Source of the DNA: an uncultured Prevotellaceae bacterium
GTDB lineage: Bacteria > Bacteroidota > Bacteroidia > Bacteroidales > Bacteroidaceae
Reading direction: 5' to 3'
DNA length: 8,184 nt
NCBI GenBank assembly: GCA_947306845.1
Contig: CAMZHP010000136.1
Coordinates: 1 to 8,184 of the forward strand
Position numbers and translations under genes: made by a program. The number at the start of each line of letters is the position of its first letter. Positions within the stretch are counted from its first letter, which is position 1. Below are positions 7,475 to 8,184 of this stretch, piece by piece. The notes beneath the pieces were generated by a model. The model worked only from the letters and a program-made list of their open reading frames with translations. It searched no databases and was not told the DNA's origin.

Positions 7475-7492
7475 TGTTTAGATGGTGTTTTC

Positions 7493-8184
7493 TTATTTCA
7501 CGGCTAGTTCCACCACCTTGTCAACGGCGGCAGAGAGACCGTCGGGGTCTTTTCCGCCTGCGGAGGCGAAGTGGGGCTGACCACCGCCGCCGCCCTTGAT
7601 GAGCTTGGCGGCCTCGCGCACCAGTTGTCCGGCGTTGAGGTGGTGATCTTTCACCATATCCTCGCTGAGCATGACGTTGAGCATGGGTTTGCCATCATGT
7701 ACGGTGCCGAGGACGCAGACCAGCATCTCTGGGATGTCCTGACGCACCTTGAACACCAAATCCTTGGCAGAGGCTGGGTCGATGGGCAACACACTCTTCA
7801 CCACATGGATGCCGTTGATGTCCTGGACGCGTGATACAAGCTGTTCCTTGATGCGCTCGGCGGTCTGGGCACGGAAGCCCTCAATCTGTTTCTTCATCGC
7901 ATCATGCTCGCTGACATATTTCTCCAATACGCCACGCAGGTCCTTGGCATTGTTGAACATCTCGCGGATGGCCATCAGTTGGTCTTCCATGATATAGAAC
8001 AGATTTTCAAACTCCTTGCCTGTCCTGGCCTCCACACGGCGGATGCCGGCGGCCACGCTGCTCTCGGAGATGATCTTGAAGAATCCGATGCGGCCAGTGG
8101 ATTGGGCATGGATGCCGCCACAGAGCTCGCAGCTCGGACCGAAGCGCACCACACGCACCTTGTCGCCGTATTTCTCGCCAAACA
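7493..8184 (-). CDS. alaS: Alanyl-tRNA synthetase, C-terminal part (partial, runs off the right edge)
   Basis: The last 229 residues are in the window and the frame is open to the right edge. AlaRS charges tRNA-Ala and its editing domain hydrolyses mischarged Ser- or Gly-tRNA-Ala. The visible part opens with FGEKYGDK and the end of the editing domain, with the zinc-ligand motif CGGIHA at 8122-8105 and TGRIGFFKI. It continues with SESSVAAGIRRVEA, a charged helical, probably coiled-coil stretch (7990-7820), and the C-terminal DHHA1 domain with its glycine-rich IKGGGGGQPHFASAGG near the end. The GTG at 8158 is an internal valine codon in VRVVRFG, not a start, because the homologous frame continues upstream. 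The family motif is usually CGGTH, and here isoleucine replaces threonine. The aminoacylation domain lies outside the window. Confidence 0.95.
   Translation of the reverse strand, partial: FGEKYGDKVRVVRFGPSCELCGGIHAQSTGRIGFFKIISESSVAAGIRRVEARTGKEFENLFYIMEDQLMAIREMFNNAKDLRGVLEKYVSEHDAMKKQIEGFRAQTAERIKEQLVSRVQDINGIHVVKSVLPIDPASAKDLVFKVRQDIPEMLVCVLGTVHDGKPMLNVMLSEDMVKDHHLNAGQLVREAAKLIKGGGGGQPHFASAGGKDPDGLSAAVDKVVELAVK

Noticed and set aside
7493..8158. Independent 221-residue gene starting at GTG 8158
   Set aside because: The frame continues upstream with FGEKYGDK, as in full-length AlaRS, so this is the C-terminal part of alaS and not a free editing protein.
1..8184. Defence, phage, CRISPR, secretion or biosynthetic cluster
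   Set aside because: All coding space is taken by common metabolic, membrane and translation genes. No repeats, integrases, toxin-antitoxin pairs or unknown conserved genes were found on either strand.

Overview
The window is a stretch of bacterial chromosome with every supported gene on the minus strand, so transcription runs from high to low coordinates. It looks like a member of the Bacteroidales, most plausibly Prevotellaceae-like. The reasons are the promoter type (TTTG, about 19 bp, then TAnnTTTG), the absence of Shine-Dalgarno sequences before the starts, moderately GC-rich genes separated by very AT-rich gaps, and a secreted DUF1680-type glycosidase with an extra C-terminal domain. 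The genus is an inference from style, not from a marker gene.

Layout in the direction of transcription: (1) 8184-7493, the C-terminal part of alanyl-tRNA synthetase, cut by the window edge. (2) 7474-5039, after only 18 bp, a secreted GH127/GH146-type beta-L-arabinofuranosidase. (3) 5038-4921, an AT-rich gap with a perfect 18-bp hairpin, three AATTTTC repeats and a promoter. (4) 4920-3715, a class I/II PLP-dependent aminotransferase. (5) 3711-2464, a LolC/LolE-like FtsX-family permease 3 bp behind it. (6) 2463-2333, an AT-rich gap with a promoter overlaid by two equally spaced inverted repeats. (7) 2332-665, an AMP-forming acyl-CoA synthetase. (8) 647-1, after 17 bp, a close paralogue of that synthetase, cut by the left edge.

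Three transcription units are inferred: alaS with the glycosidase, the aminotransferase with the permease, and the tandem acyl-CoA synthetases. No gap without a gene exceeds 131 bp. There is no tRNA, rRNA, CRISPR array, transposase, phage gene or defence system. The gene content is ordinary. The part most worth a second look is the double-dyad operator-like arrangement at 2331-2400 over the promoter of the acyl-CoA synthetase pair. I see no clearly new biological system.
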